From Ruegeria discodermiae (GTDB lineage Bacteria; Pseudomonadota; Alphaproteobacteria; Rhodobacterales; Rhodobacteraceae): 64,000 nt of DNA. Location of the stretch: positions 62,001-126,000 of the forward strand of contig NZ_JAVAMO010000011.1 of assembly GCF_030758345.1 (NCBI RefSeq), written 5' to 3'. Below the pieces are notes generated by a model that searched no databases, had not been told where the DNA came from, and saw only the letters and a program-made list of their open reading frames with translations. The translations under genes and the position numbers were made by a program. This document shows, one piece after another, positions 9,742 to 17,359 of the stretch. Each line of letters starts with the position of its first letter. The stretch's first letter is position 1.

Positions 9742-11438
9742 GCAGCGTTGGCATCGTCATGCTGGTACATACCGCGCTGGATCGCGCTGAACAGGTGGCG
9801 CGTCATTGGCGCGCGGCGGGCTGTCCGGTTATCATCCATGTCGATCGAAAGATCCCCCGCCCGATCTATGACGCTTTCCGCTCGACCTGCGCAAATGATC
9901 CCGACATCCTGTTCTGCAAGCGCCACAAATGCGAATGGGGTGGCTGGGGGATCGTGGCCGCCTCGCAATCTGCATCAGAGCAGATGCTTGAGAGCTTTGC
10001 GGATGTGCGGCACGTCTTTCTGGCCTCCGGTGCCTGCCTGCCGCTGCGCCCTGTGCAGGAGCTGATCGACTATCTGGATGAGCGGCCGCGCACCGACTTC
10101 ATCGAAAGCGCCACCACCGCCGATGTGCCCTGGACAGTCGGCGGGCTGGACAGCGAAAGGTTCACGCTGCGCTTTCCGTTCTCGTGGCGAAAAAACCGCT
10201 TCCTGTTCGACAAATATGTCGAGTTGCAACGCGCGCTGGGCCTGAAGCGGAAGATCCCCGACGGGCTGACGCCGCATATGGGCAGCCAATGGTGGTGCCT
10301 GACCCGTCAAACCCTGTCGGCGCTCCTGCAAGACCCCAAGCGCACCGCCTATGACCGGTATTTCCGGCAGGTCTGGATCCCTGACGAGAGTTATTATCAG
10401 ACCCTGGCGCGGCAGTATTCCAGTCGTATCGAAAGCCGCTCGTTGACACTGTCGAAGTTCGATTTCAGGGGCAAGCCGCATATCTTTTATGACGATCACC
10501 TGCAGCTTTTGCGGCGCTCCGACTGCTTTGTGGCCCGCAAGATCTGGCCTCGCGCCAACCGGCTTTATCAGGCGTTCCTGACCGACCAGTCCGAGGCGAT
10601 GAAACGGACCGAGCCCAACCCCGGCAAGATCGACCGGATCTTTGCCAAGGCGGTGGAACGACGCACGCGCGGGCGCGACGGGCTCTACATGCAAAGCCGC
10701 TTTCCGCGCCATGGCAACGAAAACGGGCTGACATCAAACCCTTATTCGGTCTTCCAGGGCTTTGCCGAGCTGTTCGAGGACTTTGAACCCTGGTTGAAAA
10801 AGGCAACCGGGATGCGCGTGCACGGTCATCTATTTGCGCCCGACCGGGTCCATTTTGCCGGTGGTGACACGATGATCAACGGCGCGCTCTGCGACAATGC
10901 CGTGTTGCGCGACTATAATCCGACCGCCTTTCTGACCAGCCTGATCTGGAACACCCGCGGCGAACGGCAATGTTTCCAGTTCGGGCCCGGCGACAATCAG
11001 AAGATCAACGATCTGGTCGCTCGCGATACCAACGCGCAGGTCTCGGTGATCACCGGTGCCTGGGCGGTGCCGCTGTTCCGGTCAAACAGCAACTTCGCTG
11101 ATCTGCGCGCCGAAGCCGCGCGGCTGCAAAAGATCGAAAGCGAGCATCTGAGCATCCTGCGCTCCCCACTGACCAAGGCGCGGGTGCGCATCTGGTCCAT
11201 GGCCGAGTTTGTGGAATCGCCGATGGAGCCGGTTCAGATGATCATCGACGAGATCACCACAGGCCCGGCACCCCAGCTCACCGAAGCGCCGACGATGGTT
11301 GATCTTAGTGGCTTTGGGCAGTTCCTGCAAAACCTCAAGAACCAGGGCATGCATCCCTACCTGATGGGCGATTTTCCGGTCGAACCGGATTTGGTGAATC
11401 AGTCGCGGCCACTGCGCAAGCCCTATCTGGTGCGTTGA
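9738..11438 (+). CDS. GT14-type (core-2/I-branching) glycosyltransferase with long C-terminal extension
   Basis: 566-residue protein. The first roughly 300 residues resemble core-2/I-branching beta-1,6-N-acetylglucosaminyltransferases (GT14): the IHVDRKI strand, LASGACLPLRP in place of the usual SGxDxPL block, and MGSQWWCLTRQT. The remaining 250 residues do not look like a known catalytic domain to me. Relatives in Rhodobacterales share this architecture, and I recall the extension being catalogued as a DUF5928-type region. The start at 9738 overlaps the previous stop by 4 bases. Its presence with a sulfotransferase and methyltransferase suggests a branching step in a decorated exopolysaccharide. 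Confidence 0.82.
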   Translation: MSSVGIVMLVHTALDRAEQVARHWRAAGCPVIIHVDRKIPRPIYDAFRSTCANDPDILFCKRHKCEWGGWGIVAASQSASEQMLESFADVRHVFLASGACLPLRPVQELIDYLDERPRTDFIESATTADVPWTVGGLDSERFTLRFPFSWRKNRFLFDKYVELQRALGLKRKIPDGLTPHMGSQWWCLTRQTLSALLQDPKRTAYDRYFRQVWIPDESYYQTLARQYSSRIESRSLTLSKFDFRGKPHIFYDDHLQLLRRSDCFVARKIWPRANRLYQAFLTDQSEAMKRTEPNPGKIDRIFAKAVERRTRGRDGLYMQSRFPRHGNENGLTSNPYSVFQGFAELFEDFEPWLKKATGMRVHGHLFAPDRVHFAGGDTMINGALCDNAVLRDYNPTAFLTSLIWNTRGERQCFQFGPGDNQKINDLVARDTNAQVSVITGAWAVPLFRSNSNFADLRAEAARLQKIESEHLSILRSPLTKARVRIWSMAEFVESPMEPVQMIIDEITTGPAPQLTEAPTMVDLSGFGQFLQNLKNQGMHPYLMGDFPVEPDLVNQSRPLRKPYLVR

Positions 11439-11444
11439 CGCGAC

Positions 11445-12878
11445 ATGCCCACTGCCTTCGACTATTTCATCGTTTTTGCCGAGATGCGCACCGGCTCGAA
11501 TTTTCTTGAGGCCAACCTGAACGCGCTGCCGGGCATCACCAGCTATGGCGAGGCGTTCAATCCGCATTTCATCGGCGGGCCGAAATACTCTGACATCCTG
11601 AACATCTCGCAAGAGGCGCGCGACCGCGATCCGCTATCCCTGATTGCGGCGATCCGTGATGTCCCCGGCACGCTGGGCGGGTTTCGCTATTTCCACGATC
11701 ACGATCCACGAATTCTGGAACATGCACTGTCCGATCCGCGCTGCGCCAAAATCATCCTGACCCGCAACCCGCTGGACAGCTATGTCTCGTGGAAAATCGC
11801 GCGCGCCACCAAGCAATGGCAACTCACCAACATAAAGCGCCGAAAAGAAGCCAAGGCCAAATTCGACGGGCAGGAATTTGTGGATCACGTCGAAACGATT
11901 CAAGCCTTTCAGGTAACCTTGCTGAACGCGCTGCAAAAGACGGGGCAGACGGCGTTTTATCTGGACTACGAAGACCTGCAGGATGTCGAGGTTCTGAACG
12001 GGCTCGCCGCCTGGCTTGGCATCAAGGGGCGCCTGAAAGAGCTGGATCAGAACCTGATGCGGCAAAATCCCGACCCGGTCGAGGCCAAGGTTTCGAACCC
12101 GAAAGGCATGGTCAAAGCCCTGACTAAGCTGGACCGGTTCAACCTGACACGCACACCGAATTTCGAACCGCGTCGGGGTCCGACCGTGCCGAGCTATGTT
12201 CTGGCGGCCGAGACGCCTTTGATGTTCATGCCTGTGGCGGGCGGACCCGACGATGTGGTCAAACACTGGATGGCCGCGCTGGATGATGTGCCTGAGGTCA
12301 CTCTGACCTCTGGCGCCAACCAGAAGGCCATCCGCGGCTGGATGCGAGACCGGCCAGAACACCGCCGTTTCACGGTGGTCTGCCATCCGTTGGCGCGGGC
12401 GCACACGGTCTTTTGCCGTAAAATCCTTGCCACCGAACAAGGCAGCTATCTGCGGATTCGGCGCATACTCAGGGATCACTACAGGCTGCCGCTGCCGCAA
12501 GAAGCGCCGGATGACCGCTACACCAAAGACGATCACCGCGCAGCGTTCGAGGCGTTTTTGGCATTTCTGCGTCTGAACTTGGCAGGGCAGACCTCAATCC
12601 GGGTGGATGGAAGCTGGGGCAGTCAGACCGAAACGCTGGCAGGTTTCGCCGGTTTTGCACTGCCGGACTTGGTGCTGCGCGAGGATGAGATCCAAGCACA
12701 GCTGCCCGCACTCGCAAGTCAGCTTGGCCATCCCAACCCGCCTGCACCACTGACCAGGATAGCGGACGCGCCTTATGCGCTGGCCGATATCTATGATGCT
12801 GATCTGGAAAAAACCTGCGCCAATACCTATCAGCGAGATTACATTCAGTTCGGGTTCACCAACTGGCGCGCGCCTTAG
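11445..12878 (+). CDS. Two-half sulfotransferase (NodH-like)
   Basis: 477-residue protein. The N-terminal half is a PAPS-dependent sulfotransferase: the 5'-phosphosulfate loop is AEMRTGSNFLEANL and the 3'-phosphate motif is LTRNPLDSYVSWKIA. The C-terminal half contains a similar but altered segment, VVCHPLARAHTVFCRKIL, in which the key Arg of the 3'-phosphate motif is missing, suggesting an inactive repeat. It would sulfate a glycan using PAPS and release PAP, which CysQ (3991-4788) degrades. It starts 6 bases after the GT14-type gene and ends with a 4-base overlap into the convergent L,D-transpeptidase gene. Confidence 0.8.
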   Translation: MPTAFDYFIVFAEMRTGSNFLEANLNALPGITSYGEAFNPHFIGGPKYSDILNISQEARDRDPLSLIAAIRDVPGTLGGFRYFHDHDPRILEHALSDPRCAKIILTRNPLDSYVSWKIARATKQWQLTNIKRRKEAKAKFDGQEFVDHVETIQAFQVTLLNALQKTGQTAFYLDYEDLQDVEVLNGLAAWLGIKGRLKELDQNLMRQNPDPVEAKVSNPKGMVKALTKLDRFNLTRTPNFEPRRGPTVPSYVLAAETPLMFMPVAGGPDDVVKHWMAALDDVPEVTLTSGANQKAIRGWMRDRPEHRRFTVVCHPLARAHTVFCRKILATEQGSYLRIRRILRDHYRLPLPQEAPDDRYTKDDHRAAFEAFLAFLRLNLAGQTSIRVDGSWGSQTETLAGFAGFALPDLVLREDEIQAQLPALASQLGHPNPPAPLTRIADAPYALADIYDADLEKTCANTYQRDYIQFGFTNWRAP

Positions 12879-13387
12879 GGGCGCAGGGCGATCGGGGTCC
12901 AGTCGGTCACCATCGCATATATCTCTTCCATCTCTTCGTTCTTCACCGCGATGCAGCCTGCGGTCCAATCCGGGTTTCTGGCCTTGCGCCGGTTCCGGTT
13001 CGGCTCGCCATGAATGAAGATGTCGCCGCCCGGCTCTTTCCCCATCGCTTTGGCTTCGGCGATGTCCTTGGAGTTGGGATAGGAAATGCCCAACGACAGG
13101 TGAAAGCTGCTGTTGGGGTTGCGGCGGTCGATCCAATAGGTGCCTTCGGGCGTCTTGCCGTCGCCCTTGATCCGCTTGTCGCCAGCGGGCGCAAAGCCCA
13201 GATCGATATCGTATTCCTTAAGTACCTGCTCGTTATGCAGCAGATACATCCGCCGCGCGCCTTTGTTGACTACAACCGAGGTCACCTCGGGCCCGTTATA
13301 GGTACGAAACCGCTTTGCTGAACTGCTGCCACAAGCCGAAACGCTCAGCGTCGCGACCGCGCCCAGTGAAAATGTCCGCCGATCCAT
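12875..13387 (-). CDS. YafK-like L,D-transpeptidase family lipoprotein
   Basis: 170-residue protein with an N-terminal twin-arginine-like start (MDRRTFSLG) and a lipobox ending in SAC, so it is probably a Tat-exported lipoprotein. The YkuD catalytic region is visible: FIHGEPN and, further on, DWTAGCIAVKN with the nucleophilic Cys. The TAGCIAV form, rather than SHGC, is typical of the YafK/DpaA branch; YafK in E. coli cleaves lipoprotein-peptidoglycan links. The start at 13387 is chosen because the signal begins there; an upstream in-frame start at 13423 would add 12 basic residues. Confidence 0.85.
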   Translation of the reverse strand: MDRRTFSLGAVATLSVSACGSSSAKRFRTYNGPEVTSVVVNKGARRMYLLHNEQVLKEYDIDLGFAPAGDKRIKGDGKTPEGTYWIDRRNPNSSFHLSLGISYPNSKDIAEAKAMGKEPGGDIFIHGEPNRNRRKARNPDWTAGCIAVKNEEMEEIYAMVTDWTPIALRP

Positions 13388-13448
13388 TGCCGTCTGCCTC
13401 GTTTTTCTCTTTTTTACCCGCATAAAACGAAATCACGAAATATCAAAA

Positions 13449-14234
13449 TCACTTTTTTGTCGGTGATTGCTCTACGAGGCGGGCCTCGATGGCTTCCAAC
13501 CGCATCAGGACCTCGTCGCGATAGGCATCTGTTTTGACTTCATCTTCGGCATGATGGGCGTCCTGCATCGAGTTCACGATCAGGCCGACCAGCAGGTTCA
13601 CCACTGCAAAGGTGGTCACCATGATGAAGGGCACAAAGAAGACCCAAGCGTAGGGATAGGCCGCCATCACCGGACGCACGATGCCCATCGACCAGCTTTC
13701 CAGCGTCATGATCTGGAACAGCGTATAGGCCGACAGGCCCAGATCACCGAACCAGTCAGGGAAGCTGTGACCAAACAGCTTGGTCGCAATCACCGCGCCG
13801 ATGTAGAAAATGATCGCCATCAGGACAAAGACGCTGCCCATGCCCGGCAGCGCTTTGACAAAACCCTCAACCACGCGGCGCAGACTGGGCGCGACCGAGA
13901 TCACGCGCAGCACCCGCAGGATTCTGAGCGCCCGCAGCACCGACAGCCCTTCGGTGGCAGGCGCTAAAGCGATGCTCACCACGAGGAAATCAAAGACGTT
14001 CCAACCACTGAGGAAAAACCGATGGCCCCGCGCGATCAGCTTCATCAGAATTTCGATGACGAAGATCGCCAGGCACACCGAGTCGAGACCGGCGATCAGC
14101 GACCCGAACCTGTCCATCAATGCGGGCGACGTCTCCATCCCCAGCAGCACCGCGTTGACGATGATGACACCGGTGATGAACTGCCCGAACCGGGCATGTT
14201 CCACAAACGCGCCCAACCGATCTCTGAACCCCAT
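13449..14234 (-). CDS. Voltage-gated sodium channel (NaChBac/NavBac family)
   Basis: 261-residue ion channel subunit with six transmembrane segments, expected to form a homotetramer in the inner membrane. The S4 voltage sensor has Arg every third residue (R101, R104, R107, R110 in RALRILRVLRV). The pore loop has the selectivity filter TLESWS at 177-182, the bacterial sodium-channel signature. The end (about 231-255) is acidic and Glu-rich and could form the C-terminal coiled coil. Homologs such as NavSp from Silicibacter pomeroyi are well known in marine bacteria, where sodium currents are linked to motility and pH responses. Sodium selectivity here is inferred from the filter. Confidence 0.95.
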   Translation of the reverse strand: MGFRDRLGAFVEHARFGQFITGVIIVNAVLLGMETSPALMDRFGSLIAGLDSVCLAIFVIEILMKLIARGHRFFLSGWNVFDFLVVSIALAPATEGLSVLRALRILRVLRVISVAPSLRRVVEGFVKALPGMGSVFVLMAIIFYIGAVIATKLFGHSFPDWFGDLGLSAYTLFQIMTLESWSMGIVRPVMAAYPYAWVFFVPFIMVTTFAVVNLLVGLIVNSMQDAHHAEDEVKTDAYRDEVLMRLEAIEARLVEQSPTKK

Positions 14235-14254
14235 ATCTGTCTGCTCCTGCTCAG

Positions 14255-15487
14255 TCAGGCGCCCATATGGGCGATCGAGAATGACGCCGCAAGCTCCACA
14301 TGGGACGACCAGCGGAATTGATCGACCACCTGCACCCAGTTCAGCCCGTATCCCGCGTCGATCAATGTCTTCGCATCGCGCGCGAAACTGACCGGATTGC
14401 AGGACACATAGGCCAGCACCGGTACACGGGCGGCGGCAATCTCGGCGACCTGCGCCTCGGCTCCAGCGCGCGGCGGGTCAAGCACGACCGCGTCAAACTT
14501 GGCCAGTTCATCCGGCATCAGGGGGCGGCGGAACAGGTCGCGCGCCTCGGTGGTGAGTTTCTTGAGACCGCTTGCCTTGCGCCATCCGGTATCCAGCGCG
14601 CGGGTCATCTCGCGCTCGCCTTCGACCGCGTTCACCTCGGCCTTGCGCGCCAGCGGCAGGCTGAACGTGCCACAGCCAGCGAACAGATCGGCGATCCGCT
14701 TCGCGTCCCCAATGGCTTCAGAAACAGCCTCTAACAGGGCCAATTCGCCGTCTTTGGTTGCCTGAAGGAATGCACCGGGCGGCGGTAGAACGGTTGCGGT
14801 GCCGAAGCGTTGGGTGGGCGGGTCGCGCATGGCGATCACCTCGTCCTCCCAGGTGAGCCGGGCCAGACCGTGATGTTCGGTGGCTTGCGCCAGCGCCAGT
14901 ACCAGCGGACCGTCCAGCGGTTTGCCGCCCTTCACCGCCACATCCAGACCGGCATCGGACAGGGTCAGCGTCACCGCAAGCGCGCCTTTGCGGCTGCCGC
15001 CCAGCAGGGCCAGCGCCTCGGCCACCGGGATTGCGCGCAGCAGGGCCGGGTCCAGCAACTGGCACTCGGCAATCTCGGTGATCACCCCCGAGGCGCGGCC
15101 GTGAAACCCGGCCAGCGCACCCTTTTTGGTACGCCGCACCGCCAGCGTTGCCCGGCGGCGCGAGGCAGCAGGCGAGGTATGAATCGGCCGCAAATCCGTT
15201 TCGATGCCCTGAGCGGAAAGCGCTGCGCGCACCACCTCCTGTTTCCAGGTGGCAACAAACCCATCGCTGGCATGCTGCAACTGGCATCCCCCGCAGGCGC
15301 GGTAGTGGCGACAGGGCGGCTTGACCCGGTCTTGCGAGGGCTCTTCGATCCGAATGTCGGTCAGGTTGCGCCCGTCCAGCACGCCGCTGACCCGTTCGCC
15401 CGGCAAGGTACGCGGCGCATAGATTGGGCCTTCGGCGATCCCATCACCCTGGTGCCCCAATCGCTCGATATGGTAAATCTGGCTCAT
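14255..15487 (-). CDS. Fe-S class I RNA uracil-C5 methyltransferase (RlmD/TrmA-like)
   Basis: 410-residue SAM-dependent methyltransferase acting on uracil-C5 in rRNA or tRNA. The N-terminus is a short TRAM-like domain. A cysteine set typical of RlmD is visible: C59, C65 and C68 in CRHYRACGGC plus C142, predicted to bind a [4Fe-4S] cluster. The SAM loop is IADLFAGCGTFSLPLA, the DPPRAGAE motif follows, and the nucleophile lies in YVSCNP. The exact target base (for example U1939 of 23S rRNA) cannot be read from sequence alone. It is 20 bases downstream of nothing on its own strand except the ABC pair. Confidence 0.9.
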   Translation of the reverse strand: MSQIYHIERLGHQGDGIAEGPIYAPRTLPGERVSGVLDGRNLTDIRIEEPSQDRVKPPCRHYRACGGCQLQHASDGFVATWKQEVVRAALSAQGIETDLRPIHTSPAASRRRATLAVRRTKKGALAGFHGRASGVITEIAECQLLDPALLRAIPVAEALALLGGSRKGALAVTLTLSDAGLDVAVKGGKPLDGPLVLALAQATEHHGLARLTWEDEVIAMRDPPTQRFGTATVLPPPGAFLQATKDGELALLEAVSEAIGDAKRIADLFAGCGTFSLPLARKAEVNAVEGEREMTRALDTGWRKASGLKKLTTEARDLFRRPLMPDELAKFDAVVLDPPRAGAEAQVAEIAAARVPVLAYVSCNPVSFARDAKTLIDAGYGLNWVQVVDQFRWSSHVELAASFSIAHMGA

Positions 15488-15526
15488 GACCCGCCTGATA
15501 CAGGGGCGGCGGGCGACAAAAAACCC

Positions 15527-17359
15527 TTATTCCGCCGCCTCGGTCCGGATGAACCCGCCTGACTGCCGGTGCCAGAACTGCGCATAAAGCCCGCCTTTCG
15601 CCAGCAAGGCGTCATGCGCGCCGTTTTCGACGATCCGCCCCTGATCCATCACGATGATCCGGTCCATTTCGCCGAGCGTGGACAGGCGATGCGCAATGGC
15701 CAACACGGTCTTGCCCTGCATCACCCGGCTGAGAGCGGTCTGGATCGAGGCTTCGACCTCGGAATCCAGCGCCGAGGTCGCCTCGTCCAGCACCAGGATC
15801 GGCGCGTCTTTCAGGATCGCGCGGGCCAGCGCGATCCGTTGCCGCTGCCCGCCGGACAGTTTCACGCCCCGCTCGCCCAGATGCGCGTCGTAGCCGGTGC
15901 GCCCCTGCCCGTCCTGCAGGCCCAGGATGAATTCGTGCGCCTCGGCCTTTTCGGCGGCGTCGATCAACTCGGCCTCACTCGCGTCAGGACGACCATAGAG
16001 GATATTGTCACGCGCTGACCGGTTGAACATGGCGGTTTCCTGCGTGACCATGCCGATCTGCCTGCGCAAACTGTCCTGCGTGGCCTTCGCGATATCCTGC
16101 CCATCGATGCGAATTGCGCCTTTTTCGCCTGTATAGAGCCGGAGCAGCAGCGAAACCAAGGTCGATTTCCCGGCCCCCGAGGCGCCGACAATGCCCAGTT
16201 TCTCACCCGGTTTGATAGTCAGGTCGATGCCCTGAACCCCGCCAATGTCACGCCCATAGGCAAAGCCCACATCGTCAAAGACGATCTCACCCGCCGTGAC
16301 CTGCAAATCATCCGCCCCGCGCGCATCTTCGATCCGGTTGGCGACGGCGAGCGTTTTCATGCCGTTCTCGACCTCGCCGACATTGGCGTACATCCCCATC
16401 AGCGTGAAACTGACCCAGCCGGACATCTGCGCGATCCGGATCGAGATTGTCCCGGCGGCGGCAATGTCGCCTGTCGTGGCACTGCCTGATTGCCACAACA
16501 GCAGCGTGACGCCCAGCAACATGACCGGCAGGATCCCTGCAAGGCACATCAGGATGAACCGGAAACTGGCAGAGAGCTTGCCGAATTCCAGCGACCGCTC
16601 GCGCATCTCATCCAGCGCCTCAAGCGCGGCGCCTTCCTCGTGATCGGCATGGGCGAACAGTTTGACCGTCTTGATATTGGTGATCGCATCGACGATCTGG
16701 CCCGACACCATGGCCCGCGCCCCCGCCCGAGCGGCCGAGCGTTTGCGGATGCGCGGCAGATACCAGCGGATCAGAAAGAAATATGCCCCCAGCCAGCCAA
16801 TGAACGGCAGCAACACCAGCGGATGGATCGAGCCAAGCAGCGCCAGCGTCCCAACCAACGAGGCCATCGCGAAGACCATCGCACTGATCGTTTCGGACAC
16901 AACTGACGACATGGCGTTTGAGGTCTGCATCTGTTTCTGCGCGATTCGCCCGGCGAAATCATCGTCGAAGAACGTCACCGACTGGCCCAGCGTCCAGCGG
17001 TTCAACCGCGCCAATACCAGCGGCGGGATGTTGGGCATGACGATATAATTGTTCGACAAAGCAGTGAGGCCGAAGAACACCGGACGGATCAGCAGGAAAA
17101 ACACCACGGCGCCCAGGATCATGCCGAGGTTAGCGACGGTAAAGAACGCCTCCTGACCGCCCATCGTTGCCGCGTCGATCACGCGCCCCAATATCCAGGC
17201 CGTGCCCGCCTCCATGATGCCAGCCGTGGCCGAAAATGCGGCGGCGACGAAGAGCATCGGCCAAGCGCCAGCAAGGCACCAGCGCATGAACGCCCCCAGC
17301 CGTTGCGGCGGGGGCGTGTCGATCTTGCGGAACGGATCGATCAGGTCCGCCAGCCTCAT
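15527..17359 (-). CDS. ABC exporter, second half-transporter of a pair
   Basis: 610-residue fused transmembrane-ATPase protein. Six transmembrane helices (residues about 30-330) are followed by a nucleotide-binding domain with Walker A GASGAGKSTLVSLL, signature LSGGQRQRIALARAIL and Walker B ILVLDEATSALDSE. All catalytic residues are present, so this half can hydrolyse ATP. It overlaps the upstream half-transporter gene by 4 bases and shares its layout, suggesting a heterodimeric multidrug- or lipid-type exporter. The substrate is unknown. Confidence 0.93.
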   Translation of the reverse strand: MRLADLIDPFRKIDTPPPQRLGAFMRWCLAGAWPMLFVAAAFSATAGIMEAGTAWILGRVIDAATMGGQEAFFTVANLGMILGAVVFFLLIRPVFFGLTALSNNYIVMPNIPPLVLARLNRWTLGQSVTFFDDDFAGRIAQKQMQTSNAMSSVVSETISAMVFAMASLVGTLALLGSIHPLVLLPFIGWLGAYFFLIRWYLPRIRKRSAARAGARAMVSGQIVDAITNIKTVKLFAHADHEEGAALEALDEMRERSLEFGKLSASFRFILMCLAGILPVMLLGVTLLLWQSGSATTGDIAAAGTISIRIAQMSGWVSFTLMGMYANVGEVENGMKTLAVANRIEDARGADDLQVTAGEIVFDDVGFAYGRDIGGVQGIDLTIKPGEKLGIVGASGAGKSTLVSLLLRLYTGEKGAIRIDGQDIAKATQDSLRRQIGMVTQETAMFNRSARDNILYGRPDASEAELIDAAEKAEAHEFILGLQDGQGRTGYDAHLGERGVKLSGGQRQRIALARAILKDAPILVLDEATSALDSEVEASIQTALSRVMQGKTVLAIAHRLSTLGEMDRIIVMDQGRIVENGAHDALLAKGGLYAQFWHRQSGGFIRTEAAE

